Numbered from the stretch's first letter, positions 8,160 to 15,749 are shown. The stretch is DNA of 43,835 nt from SIG578 sp045655125 (GCA_045655125.1 JAZOOR010000009.1:1-43835); one strand, 5' to 3'. The notes: generated by a model not told the origin, from the sequence alone. A program made the numbers and translations.

Positions 8160-8577
8160 GCTATTAACGTTTAAATTTTCGGTAGACGGCTCTGACTTCA
8201 CATCGGCAGGTCAGGCATCGGTCAGCATTAAGAAGAACCTGCGACAACTCGGTCTTTCGCCTGAAATAATACGTCGGGTTTCCATCGCGATGTATGAGGG
8301 CGAGATAAATATGGTTATTCACGCGGGCGGTGGCGAGGCTATCGTTTCCGTCAGCGAGGAGAGTGTCACCATAAGGCTCATCGATAAAGGCCCCGGAATA
8401 AAGGATATTGAAAAGGCTATGCAGGAGGGATATTCCACTGCAACCGATAATGTCCGTTCACTTGGCTTCGGAGCCGGAATGGGTCTTCCCAATATGAAGC
8501 GCTACACCGACTTTATGGAGATAAAATCCGAGGTCGGAGTGGGCACAGACATAACAATGAGGGTTGATATTAAATAA
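8152..8577 (+). CDS. RsbW-like ATP-binding protein (anti-sigma factor / serine kinase fold)
   Basis: 141 residues from the ATG at 8152; a start at 8059 would lie within the DRTGG gene and add an unrelated tail. It shows the GHKL ATPase boxes: N box with N53 (EGEINMVIHA), G1 box DKGPGI (78-83) and G2 box GFGAGMG (105-111). This is the pattern of RsbW/SpoIIAB anti-sigma serine kinases. It overlaps the DRTGG gene by eight bases and lies 21 bases before hydS, which fits a role with the sensory hydrogenase. No anti-sigma antagonist (STAS) or PP2C phosphatase gene is visible in the window, so its target is unknown. Confidence 0.85.
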   Translation: MAELLTFKFSVDGSDFTSAGQASVSIKKNLRQLGLSPEIIRRVSIAMYEGEINMVIHAGGGEAIVSVSEESVTIRLIDKGPGIKDIEKAMQEGYSTATDNVRSLGFGAGMGLPNMKRYTDFMEIKSEVGVGTDITMRVDIK

Positions 8578-8598
8578 ATTTTCGGCAGGTATAGTTTT

Positions 8599-9891
8599 AT
8601 GAACACATATAAGCATTCGGTTTATCTCGATGTGAGTAAGTGTAACGGCTGCACAACCTGCTTGCGCCGCTGTCCGACAGAGGCAATTCGTATCAGGGAT
8701 AATCACGCCGTTATAAATCAGGACAGGTGTATCGACTGCGGTGAGTGTATCCGCGTTTGTCCCAACAAGGCAAAAAAAGCAAAATGCGCAAGTCTATCCG
8801 AGATGGAGCGGTTTAAATATAATATTGCGCTCCCTGCTCCCACTCTTTACGGGCAGTTTGAAAATCTCGATGATGTTGACTATGTGCTTGACGGGCTTTT
8901 AAAACTTGGTTTTGACGATGTTTTTGAGGTTTCCGCGGCGGCAGAGCTTGTTTCTGCCTACACAAGAAACTATCTTAAAGAAAACAATGTCAAAAAACCT
9001 GCAATAAGCTCGGCTTGCCCTGTTGTTCTAAGGCTTATCGGTCTGAGATTTCCAACACTTTCTGAAAATATCATACATATGCTGCCGCCGATGGAGGTCG
9101 CAGCGCGTCTTGCAAGAGAAAAGGCACTGCGAGAGCATCCTGAGCTTGAAAGCTCCGATATAGGCGTGTTTTTCATCTCGCCCTGTCCCGCAAAAGCAAG
9201 CTATGTTAATAATGGCTTTGCGGATTATAAAAGCGAGGTAGACGTGGTTGTGTCGATAAGCGATATTTACTTTTCGCTGCTCGGCGCGATGAAAAGCTCC
9301 AGTGATATTTCCCCTCTGAGCAGCTCAGGGGTAATAGGAATAGGCTGGGCGACAAGCGGCGGCGAGGCAACGGCTATCTTTAATGAAAGCTACCTTGCGG
9401 CTGATGGGATTGACAATGTTATTCACATTCTTGACCAGATAGAGCACGAAAGCATTCCCGACCTTGAGTTTGTTGAGCTTAATGCCTGCACAGGTGGCTG
9501 CGTCGGCGGAGTTATGACGGTGCAAAACCCGTTTATCGCAAAGGCAAGGCTCAGGGGACTTAAAAGGTACCTGCCTGTTTCGCAAAATTTCTTGCCTGAT
9601 GATAAAAAGGATAGTGTTGACAAGAGGTTTCTTTTTGAAAATCTCCCCACCTATCAGCCAATCTCAAAGCTCAGCAATAATATGGCGGAGTCTATGAGAA
9701 TGATGGCAGAGATAGGAAAGCTAAAAGAACGATTGCCGGGAATAGATTGCGGAAGCTGCGGCGCTCCAAACTGCCGCGCATTCGCTATGGATGTGGTTAA
9801 AAACTGCGCCAAAATCGAAGAATGTCCTATCTTACAATATAAAAATCAGAATAAGGTCGGTGAAACAGATGACGGTGAAGGAACTTTGTGA
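8599..9891 (+). CDS. hydS: sensory-type (group C) [FeFe]-hydrogenase
   Basis: 430 residues. Order: two N-terminal [4Fe-4S] clusters (C15, C18, C21, C25 and C44, C47, C50, C54), an H-cluster domain (about 75-325), and a C-terminal Fe-S motif with C384, C387, C392 and further cysteines at 403 and 409. The H-cluster [4Fe-4S] ligands are present: C140 (L1), C196 (L2), C297 and C301 (L3). L1 reads SSACP, so the cysteine that passes protons in catalytic enzymes is Ala139; L2 reads SPCPAK and L3 NACTGGC in place of MPC and MAC. These changes match putative H2-sensing hydrogenases such as HydS. No PAS domain is present. It is surrounded by DRTGG, ATPase and PHP genes, supporting a signalling role. 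Low-rate catalysis remains possible. Confidence 0.88.
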   Translation: MNTYKHSVYLDVSKCNGCTTCLRRCPTEAIRIRDNHAVINQDRCIDCGECIRVCPNKAKKAKCASLSEMERFKYNIALPAPTLYGQFENLDDVDYVLDGLLKLGFDDVFEVSAAAELVSAYTRNYLKENNVKKPAISSACPVVLRLIGLRFPTLSENIIHMLPPMEVAARLAREKALREHPELESSDIGVFFISPCPAKASYVNNGFADYKSEVDVVVSISDIYFSLLGAMKSSSDISPLSSSGVIGIGWATSGGEATAIFNESYLAADGIDNVIHILDQIEHESIPDLEFVELNACTGGCVGGVMTVQNPFIAKARLRGLKRYLPVSQNFLPDDKKDSVDKRFLFENLPTYQPISKLSNNMAESMRMMAEIGKLKERLPGIDCGSCGAPNCRAFAMDVVKNCAKIEECPILQYKNQNKVGETDDGEGTL

Positions 9892-10195
9892 TAAAACAGA
9901 GCTCAAACCTCTTATCCTGCCCCAAGGGGATAGGGAAATAGAGGGCGTTTACTGTGGAGACCTGCTTAGCTGGGTAATGGGCAAAGCCCAGAGCGGCAAT
10001 GCCTGGATTACCATAATGTCAAATATCAATGTCATTGCGGTGGCATCGCTTTCCGATGTTTCCTGCGTTATTCTTGCCGAGGGAGTTTCCCTTGAAGAAG
10101 AGGCGGAAAAAGCCGCAAGGGACAAGGATATAAATATCATTTCGTCGGAAAAAAGCGCTTATGAACTGGCTCTTTTGCTCGGGAATGTGCTATGA
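9869..10195 (+). CDS. DRTGG domain protein (second copy)
   Basis: 108 residues from the ATG at 9869, which lies within the 3' end of hydS (23-base overlap); the segment between the longer in-frame start at 9791 and this ATG is hydS coding sequence. The GVYCGDLLSWVMG element near residues 33-45 is characteristic of DRTGG domains. It is clearly diverged from the first copy at 7806. It overlaps the PHP gene by four bases (ATGA). A small-molecule-binding role is inferred from the family; no catalytic residues are expected. Confidence 0.8.
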   Translation: MTVKELCDKTELKPLILPQGDREIEGVYCGDLLSWVMGKAQSGNAWITIMSNINVIAVASLSDVSCVILAEGVSLEEEAEKAARDKDINIISSEKSAYELALLLGNVL

Positions 10196-10923
10196 AGTAT
10201 TATTACGACCTGCACATTCATTCTTGCCTATCTCCCTGTGGGGATAGAGAGTCAACTCCCGATAGCATTGCGGGAATGGGGGAGCTCAACTCTCTTGATA
10301 TAATGGCGCTTACCGACCATAATTCCTGCAAAAACTGTCCCGCTTTTTTTACCGCTTGTGAAAGGCACGGTATTGTAGCCGTTGCGGGTATGGAGCTTAC
10401 CACAGCGGAGGATATCCACGTAGTATGCCTGTTTCCGACATTAAAGTCGGCGATGGAATTTGATGGTGAGATAGAGAAAAGGCGCATTTTTTACAAAAAC
10501 AGAAAGGATATTTTCGGAGAGCAGCTTATCGTAAATGAGAACGATGAGGTTATCGGCGAGGAGGAAAACCTTCTCATAAACGCCACAACACTGCCGCTTG
10601 AAGAGGTGCCTGCTCTGTGTGAAAAATACACAGGTGTGTGCTTCCCCGCGCACATCGACAAGCAGTCAAACAGCATAATTTCTGTGCTTGGCGCTTTTCC
10701 TAAGTTTCCCCATTTTAAATTTGCCGAGCTTCACTCGGGGGATTTGAGAGACGACCTTTCAAAAGTTACGAGTATTCCTCAGAACAGATTTATAATAAGC
10801 TCGGATGCGCACTATTTGTGGGATATTAAAGAAAAAACGGATTATATCGAGCTTCCTGACGGCGCAGAGAGTGCCGAGGAGGTCAGAGAAAGGCTTTTTG
10901 CCTACCTGAGAGGTGCGAAATGA
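10192..10923 (+). CDS. PHP domain phosphoesterase
   Basis: 243 residues with the full set of PHP metal-binding motifs: DLHIHS at residues 6-11 (H8, H10), LTDHNS (D42, H43), GMELTT (E68), a histidine in HIDKQSNS near 160, and SSDAH near 205. PHP proteins are metal-dependent phosphoesterases that act on nucleotides or other phosphate esters. It overlaps its neighbours on both sides by four bases (ATGA), so it is tightly coupled to the second DRTGG gene and the second GHKL ATPase. The substrate is unknown. The setting suggests it may produce or remove the ligand read by the DRTGG proteins, which is inference. Confidence 0.88.
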   Translation: MKYYYDLHIHSCLSPCGDRESTPDSIAGMGELNSLDIMALTDHNSCKNCPAFFTACERHGIVAVAGMELTTAEDIHVVCLFPTLKSAMEFDGEIEKRRIFYKNRKDIFGEQLIVNENDEVIGEEENLLINATTLPLEEVPALCEKYTGVCFPAHIDKQSNSIISVLGAFPKFPHFKFAELHSGDLRDDLSKVTSIPQNRFIISSDAHYLWDIKEKTDYIELPDGAESAEEVRERLFAYLRGAK

Positions 10924-11471
10924 AAGAATTGTCACTAAATATTCTCGACATCGCAGAAAACTCGGTCAAGGCAGGAGCAACCTTAACCGAAATCCTGATA
11001 GACGAGGGTGAGGAAATTCTCACCGTCACAATTCGGGATAACGGCTGCGGTATGAAACCCGAAACGGTTTTAGCCGCTCAAAACCCTTTTTATACGACGC
11101 GCACGACAAGAAGTGTGGGTCTCGGAATACCGCTCTTTAAAATGCAGGCGGAGCAGACGGGCGGCGCGCTTAGCCTCTCCTCAAAGCATATAGAAGAGTA
11201 CCCCGAGCAGCACGGAACTGTCATTTCAGCGTCTTTTTACAAAAATCATATTGACTTTACCCCGCTGGGCGATGTGTGCGCAAGCATTACGACGCTCATT
11301 CAAGGTCATCCTGACACCGACTTTTTATTTTGTCATAAGTGGCAGGGAAAAGAGACAGCTCTTGATACAAGAGAGCTTCGAGAGGTGCTTGGGGACACAC
11401 CGCTGGGTACCTTTGAGGTAATCAAATGGATTGAGGAATTTCTGCGAGAGCAGTATTCCGAAAACAATTAA
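10920..11471 (+). CDS. GHKL-type ATP-binding protein (second ATPase of the operon)
   Basis: 183 residues. The histidine-kinase-like ATPase fold is visible at the N-terminus: N box around N14 (DIAENSVKAGA), G1 box DNGCGM (40-45), and a lid with TTRTTRSVGLGI (59-70). No histidine dimerization domain or membrane segment is present, so this is a soluble ATPase. The C-terminal 75 residues are unassigned. It overlaps the PHP gene by four bases. It is longer than and distinct from the RsbW-like protein at 8152. Such ATPases are typical of group C hydrogenase neighbourhoods; a kinase or anti-sigma role is plausible but unproven. Confidence 0.82.
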   Translation: MKELSLNILDIAENSVKAGATLTEILIDEGEEILTVTIRDNGCGMKPETVLAAQNPFYTTRTTRSVGLGIPLFKMQAEQTGGALSLSSKHIEEYPEQHGTVISASFYKNHIDFTPLGDVCASITTLIQGHPDTDFLFCHKWQGKETALDTRELREVLGDTPLGTFEVIKWIEEFLREQYSENN

Positions 11472-11491
11472 ATAGGGAAAGGAAGAACTCC

Positions 11492-11860
11492 ATGAAATCA
11501 TTAGCAGAACTTCGCGCCATCAAAGAAAAAATGAAAGACAAGGTCGTTATCCGTGAGGGCGGCGAGGAAATTCGTGTCGTTGTCGGAATGGCAACCTGCG
11601 GTATCGCAGCAGGCGCACGCCCCGTTCTTTCGGCACTTGTAGAAGAGGTAGAGAGCCTCGGTCTCTCGGGCAAGGTAACCGTATCGCAGACAGGCTGCAT
11701 CGGTATCTGCCAGTTTGAGCCTGTTGTCGAGGTCTTTGAGTCAGGCAAAGAGAAGGTAACCTATGTAAAGGTTGATGCTGAAAAGGCAAAGAAAATTGCT
11801 AAAGAGCATCTTAAAGATGGCAAGGTTGTAGCTGAATACACCTTCGCTAAAAATCAGTAA
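11492..11860 (+). CDS. thioredoxin-like [2Fe-2S] ferredoxin of the hydrogenase operon
   Basis: 122 residues with a thioredoxin-like ferredoxin fold and the cysteine signature MATCGIAAG (C36) and QTGCIGIC (C69, C73). These are its only three cysteines, so the fourth cluster ligand, if a cluster is bound, must be another residue or come from a partner. A GGAAAGGAAG site precedes the ATG. Genes of this kind regularly sit directly before hydB in clostridial hydrogenase operons, as here (20-base gap). It probably takes part in electron transfer within or to the HydABC complex. Confidence 0.83.
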   Translation: MKSLAELRAIKEKMKDKVVIREGGEEIRVVVGMATCGIAAGARPVLSALVEEVESLGLSGKVTVSQTGCIGICQFEPVVEVFESGKEKVTYVKVDAEKAKKIAKEHLKDGKVVAEYTFAKNQ

Positions 11861-11880
11861 TTTTTGGAGGTGTAATATAA

Positions 11881-13668
11881 ATGATTCGTGCACATGTTTT
11901 AATCTGCGGTGGTACGGGTTGTACCTCTTCGGGAAGCCTTGATATTCAGAAAGCATTTGCTGAGAATATCGAGAAAAACGGTCTTGCCGAGGAAGTCAAG
12001 GTTGTTCAGACCGGTTCCTTCGGTCTTTGCGCACTCGGCCCCGTTGTTATCGTTTACCCCGACGGAACTTTCTACAGCCGTGTAACTGCAGAGGATGTCA
12101 AGGAAATTGTTGAGGAGCATCTGCTCAAGGGTCGTATTGTTGAACGCCTTGTTTACAATGACACCGGCGACGCTGAGGTCGAGGGCAATATTTCCTTAAA
12201 TGACACCGCTTTCTACAAATCGCAGAACCGCGTTGTTCTTCGTAACTGCGGCGTTATCGACCCTGAGGATATCGAAGAATACATAGCTATGGACGGTTAT
12301 GAGGCTCTCGGTAAGGTTCTTACTGAGATGACACCTGCGGAAGTAACACAGTGTGTTATTGATTCGGGACTTCGCGGCAGAGGCGGCGGCGGATTTCCCA
12401 CCGGCCGTAAATGGTCTCTTGTTGCTGATGGTCCTCAGAAATATGTTGTATGTAACGCTGACGAGGGTGACCCCGGCGCATTTATGGACCGCTCGGTTCT
12501 CGAGGGCGACCCCCACTGTCTTATCGAGGCTATGGCTATCTGCGGTTACGCAGTAGGAGCAAATCAGGGTTATGTTTATGTTCGTGCTGAGTATCCTATC
12601 GCTGTTAAGAGATTACAGAAAGCTATCGAGGATGCACGTGAGTACGGTCTCTTAGGTAAAAATATCTTTGGCTCGGGCTTTGACTTTGATATGGACATTC
12701 GTCTCGGCGCAGGCGCATTCGTCTGCGGTGAGGAAACCGCTCTTATGACCTCTATTGAGGGACACAGAGGCGAGCCCAGACCCCGTCCTCCCTATCCCGC
12801 AGTAAAAGGTCTTTATGGCTGCCCCACCGTTGAAAACAACGTTGAAACCTTTGCTAACATTCCTCAGATTATCCTTCGCGGCGCCCAGTGGTTTGCATCT
12901 ATGGGAACCGAGAACTCCAAGGGAACCAAGGTTTTCGCTCTCGGCGGAAAGATTGAGCACACTGGACTTGTTGAAATTCCTATGGGAACCACCCTTCGCG
13001 AAATCATCTATGATATCGGCGGCGGTATCCCCGGAGGCAAGCCCTTCAAGGCTGCTCAGACCGGTGGACCTTCCGGCGGATGTATCCCTGCATCTCTCAT
13101 CGACACTCCCATCGACTACGATAACCTCACAGCTATCGGCTGTATGATGGGTTCGGGCGGACTTATCGTCATGGATGAGGACACCTGTATGGTTGATATC
13201 GCTAAATTCTTCCTTGAATTTACTGTTGATGAGTCCTGCGGTAAGTGTACTCCCTGCCGTATCGGTACCAAGCGTCTTCTTGAGCTTCTTGAGAAGATTT
13301 GCGATGGCAAGGGCGAAATGGAAGACCTTGACAGACTTGAAGAGCTATGCGAGTACATTAAAGCTAACTCGCTGTGCGCTCTCGGTCAGACAGCTCCCAA
13401 CCCCGTTCTTTCCACCATTCGCTTCTTCCGTGATGAGTATCTTGCTCACATTGTTGACAAGAAATGCCCCGCAGGCGTTTGCAAAAAGCTGCTCACCTAC
13501 AACATTGATGCTGACAAGTGTAAGGGTTGTACCCTCTGCTCGCGCGTCTGCCCCGCAGGTGCTATCTCGGGCAAGGTTAAAGAACCCCATGTTATTGATA
13601 ATTCCAAGTGCGTCAAGTGCGGAGCTTGCATGGAGAAATGTAAGTTCGGCGCAATCTATAAGAAGTAA
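11881..13668 (+). CDS. hydB: NuoF-like NAD(P)H/FMN subunit of bifurcating hydrogenase (HydB)
   Basis: 595 residues, typical HydB. Order: an N-terminal thioredoxin-like [2Fe-2S] domain (about 1-85), the FMN/NAD-binding core with GRGGGGFPTG near 162-171 and NADEGDPGAF near 192-201, an SLBB-like region, the [4Fe-4S] motif ESCGKCTPC near 456, and two C-terminal [4Fe-4S] ferredoxin motifs (CKGCTLCSRVCP and CVKCGACMEKC). In the N-terminal domain three of the expected cysteines are seen (C9, C14, C50) but position 46 is Ser (QTGSFGLC). TTGGAGGTG lies upstream of the ATG. It is followed after 17 bases by hydA. It oxidizes or reduces NAD(P)H in the complex. Confidence 0.94.
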   Translation: MIRAHVLICGGTGCTSSGSLDIQKAFAENIEKNGLAEEVKVVQTGSFGLCALGPVVIVYPDGTFYSRVTAEDVKEIVEEHLLKGRIVERLVYNDTGDAEVEGNISLNDTAFYKSQNRVVLRNCGVIDPEDIEEYIAMDGYEALGKVLTEMTPAEVTQCVIDSGLRGRGGGGFPTGRKWSLVADGPQKYVVCNADEGDPGAFMDRSVLEGDPHCLIEAMAICGYAVGANQGYVYVRAEYPIAVKRLQKAIEDAREYGLLGKNIFGSGFDFDMDIRLGAGAFVCGEETALMTSIEGHRGEPRPRPPYPAVKGLYGCPTVENNVETFANIPQIILRGAQWFASMGTENSKGTKVFALGGKIEHTGLVEIPMGTTLREIIYDIGGGIPGGKPFKAAQTGGPSGGCIPASLIDTPIDYDNLTAIGCMMGSGGLIVMDEDTCMVDIAKFFLEFTVDESCGKCTPCRIGTKRLLELLEKICDGKGEMEDLDRLEELCEYIKANSLCALGQTAPNPVLSTIRFFRDEYLAHIVDKKCPAGVCKKLLTYNIDADKCKGCTLCSRVCPAGAISGKVKEPHVIDNSKCVKCGACMEKCKFGAIYKK

Positions 13669-13685
13669 GGAAAGGGGTGCCAGAA

Positions 13686-15428
13686 ATGGAAAAAGTAAAT
13701 ATTCAAATCAACGGCATGCCTTACAGTGTGCCTAAGGGCGTAACCATTCTTGAGGCCGCCCAGAGCGTCGGTATCTATATTCCGACACTGTGCTATTTAA
13801 AAGATGTCAACGAGATCGGCGCTTGCCGTATCTGCCTTGTTGAAGTAAAGGGAGCAAGAGGTCTTGTTACTTCTTGTATGTTCCCTGTAGCTGAGGGTAT
13901 GGAGATTTTCACAAACTCTCCCAAGGTAATGGAGTCGAGAAAGCTTACATTAGAGCTTATCCTCTCTAATCACGATAAAAAGTGCCTTTCCTGCGTCCGC
14001 AGCACAAACTGCGAGCTGCAGAAGCTCTGCCGTGACTACGGTGTTGACGATGTTGACCACTTTGCAGGCGATGTCATTGACTACGAGCTTGATGAAAGCG
14101 CTCCCCATATGGTTCGCGATAACAACAAATGTATCCTTTGCCGCCGCTGCGTAGCAGCCTGCTCCAAGGTTCAAAGTGTTGGTGTTATTGGACCTAACAA
14201 CCGCGGCTTTGAGTCGCACATTGGATGTGCGTTTGATCAGGACCTCAATGATGTAGCCTGCATCTCCTGCGGTCAGTGTATCACCGCTTGCCCTGTCGGC
14301 GCTCTTTATGAGAAGGACGACACCGCAAAGGTTTGGGAGGCTCTTAATGATCCTTCCAAGAAGGTCATTGTTCAGACTGCTCCCGCAATCCGCGCCGCTC
14401 TCGGTGAAGCATTCGGTATGCCCATCGGCACCGATGTTGAGGGCAAGATGGTTGCAGCTCTCAGAAGGCTCGGTTTTGACGGCGTTTACGACACCGACTT
14501 CTCTGCTGACCTAACTATTATTGAGGAAGCTAACGAGCTTCTTGACCGCCTTAAGAATGGCGGCAAGCTCCCCCTTATCACCTCCTGCTCACCAGGTTGG
14601 GTTAAGTTCTGCGAGCACTATTATCCCGATTTCATTGACAACCTTTCGAGCTGTAAATCTCCTCAGCAGATGTTCGGCGCAGTTGCAAAGACATGGTATG
14701 CTGAAAAAGAGGGAATTGACCCCAAAGACCTGTTTGTTGTCAGTGTAATGCCCTGTACTGCAAAGAAATTTGAGTGCGGACGTGACGGCGAGGCAGCCGC
14801 GGGCGTTCCCGATGTTGATGTTGCTATCACCACCCGTGAGCTCTCCCGTATGATTGAGCGCGCAGGTATCGATTTTGTTAACCTTGAGGACGAGAAGTTT
14901 GATGCACCTCTTGGCACCTCTACCGGTGCAGGCGTCATCTTCGGCGCCACAGGCGGTGTTATGGAAGCAGCACTCAGAACCGCTGTTGAAACACTTACAG
15001 GAGAAGAGCTTAAGTCTCTTGAATTCCACGAGGTTCGCGGAATTAAGGGAATTAAAGAGGCTTCCTATAAGGTTGGAGATATTGAGGTTAAGGTTGCTGT
15101 TGCATCAAGCCTTTCTTGCGCAAGAGAGCTTCTTGACAAAATCCGCGCAGGCGAAGCCGAGTATCACTTTGTTGAGATTATGGCTTGCCCCGGCGGTTGC
15201 GTAAACGGCGGCGGACAGCCCATTCAGCCTTCAAATGTCCAGAGCTTTATCGATATACGCTCCAAGAGAGCTGCTGTTCTTTACAACATTGATAAGAACA
15301 GCACTCTCAGAAAGTCGCACGATAACCCTGTTATCAAGCAGCTTTATGATGAGTATTTCGGCGCTCCCGGCAGCCACAAGGCTCACGAGGTTCTTCACAC
15401 TCACTATGTAAAGAGAGACCGTTTCTAA
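13686..15428 (+). CDS. hydA: catalytic subunit of NAD-linked [FeFe]-hydrogenase (HydA, group A3 type)
   Basis: 580 residues from the ATG at 13686, preceded by AAGGAAAGGGG at a good distance; the GTG at 13677 abuts that site and is less likely. Order: [2Fe-2S] domain (C36, C47, C50, C64), the H96/C100/C103/C109 cluster, two [4Fe-4S] clusters (from C149 and C192), then the H-cluster domain. L1 is TSCSPGW (C301, S302), L2 MPCTAKKFE (C357), L3 MACPGGCVNGGGQP (C501, C505). Together with hydC and hydB this is the trimeric NADH- and ferredoxin-linked bifurcating enzyme. It ends the operon and is followed by a terminator. The maturases HydE, HydF and HydG are not in the window. Confidence 0.95.
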   Translation: MEKVNIQINGMPYSVPKGVTILEAAQSVGIYIPTLCYLKDVNEIGACRICLVEVKGARGLVTSCMFPVAEGMEIFTNSPKVMESRKLTLELILSNHDKKCLSCVRSTNCELQKLCRDYGVDDVDHFAGDVIDYELDESAPHMVRDNNKCILCRRCVAACSKVQSVGVIGPNNRGFESHIGCAFDQDLNDVACISCGQCITACPVGALYEKDDTAKVWEALNDPSKKVIVQTAPAIRAALGEAFGMPIGTDVEGKMVAALRRLGFDGVYDTDFSADLTIIEEANELLDRLKNGGKLPLITSCSPGWVKFCEHYYPDFIDNLSSCKSPQQMFGAVAKTWYAEKEGIDPKDLFVVSVMPCTAKKFECGRDGEAAAGVPDVDVAITTRELSRMIERAGIDFVNLEDEKFDAPLGTSTGAGVIFGATGGVMEAALRTAVETLTGEELKSLEFHEVRGIKGIKEASYKVGDIEVKVAVASSLSCARELLDKIRAGEAEYHFVEIMACPGGCVNGGGQPIQPSNVQSFIDIRSKRAAVLYNIDKNSTLRKSHDNPVIKQLYDEYFGAPGSHKAHEVLHTHYVKRDRF

Positions 15429-15435
15429 ACTAAAC

Positions 15436-15475
15436 AAAAAAGCGGCGAGTTTTTAAAACTCGCCGCTTTTTTTAT
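15436..15475. terminator. terminator of the hydrogenase operon (bidirectional)
   Basis: A long inverted repeat of about 17 base pairs with an A run on the left, a T run on the right and almost no loop. It lies 8 bases after the hydA stop codon and also abuts the end of the minus-strand XRE remnant, so it can serve both. Confidence 0.93.
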
Positions 15476-15694
15476 TACTTATTCTTAGGATATGGCTTCT
15501 TTTGGTCGGTAAGCTCTGCTAAATAGTCCATACTCGTGTCAAGTGCGATAGCTAATTTTCTGCACTGCTCAAAGGTAAACTGCCTTTTTCCGCTTTCAAG
15601 CTTTGAATAATCACTCTGGTCAATTCCCGTGAGCATCTGCATTTTAATTTGTGTGTATCCCTTTTCTTTTTCGCAGCTCTTTTAATCTGTTCAT
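15475..15694 (-). pseudogene. XRE-family helix-turn-helix regulator, frameshifted
   Basis: Read on the minus strand, the ATG at 15692-15694 opens MNRLKELRKRKG and stops after 16 codons (stop at 15644-15646). Removing one base from the T-rich stretch 15662-15671 (a run of five and a run of four T on the plus strand) restores LRKEKGYTQ and then an uninterrupted XRE-like helix-turn-helix protein of about 72 residues, with SDYSKLESGKRQF and a C-terminus KPYPKNK, ending at 15475-15477. The total length of 220 bases is one more than a multiple of three. A start at 15640-15642 could give a 55-residue remnant without the first helix. It is either a recent pseudogene or a homopolymer sequencing error. 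Confidence 0.75.
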
Positions 15695-15718
15695 ATTATC
15701 ACCCAAAAATATTATGGC

Positions 15719-15749
15719 AAATTTCCCTAATAAAAAATAGGGGTAATTT
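15719..15749. promoter_or_regulatory. candidate operator (inverted repeat) upstream of the XRE remnant
   Basis: Imperfect inverted repeat: AAATTTCCCTA (15719-15729) faces TAGGGGTAATTT (15738-15749) across 8 A/T bases. It lies 25 bases upstream of the regulator start, just beyond a minus-strand CATAAT (15711-15716). Its place fits autoregulation by the XRE protein. The rest of the gap to ruvC (15750-15833) is AT-rich and I see no other gene in it. Confidence 0.4.

Noticed and set aside
13677..13685. GTG as the start of hydA
   Set aside because: It abuts the likely ribosome binding site, while the ATG at 13686 has proper spacing and the standard N-terminus.
14589..15029. 146-codon minus-strand frame inside hydA
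   Set aside because: Antisense shadow of a well-identified gene; composition follows from hydA codon use.
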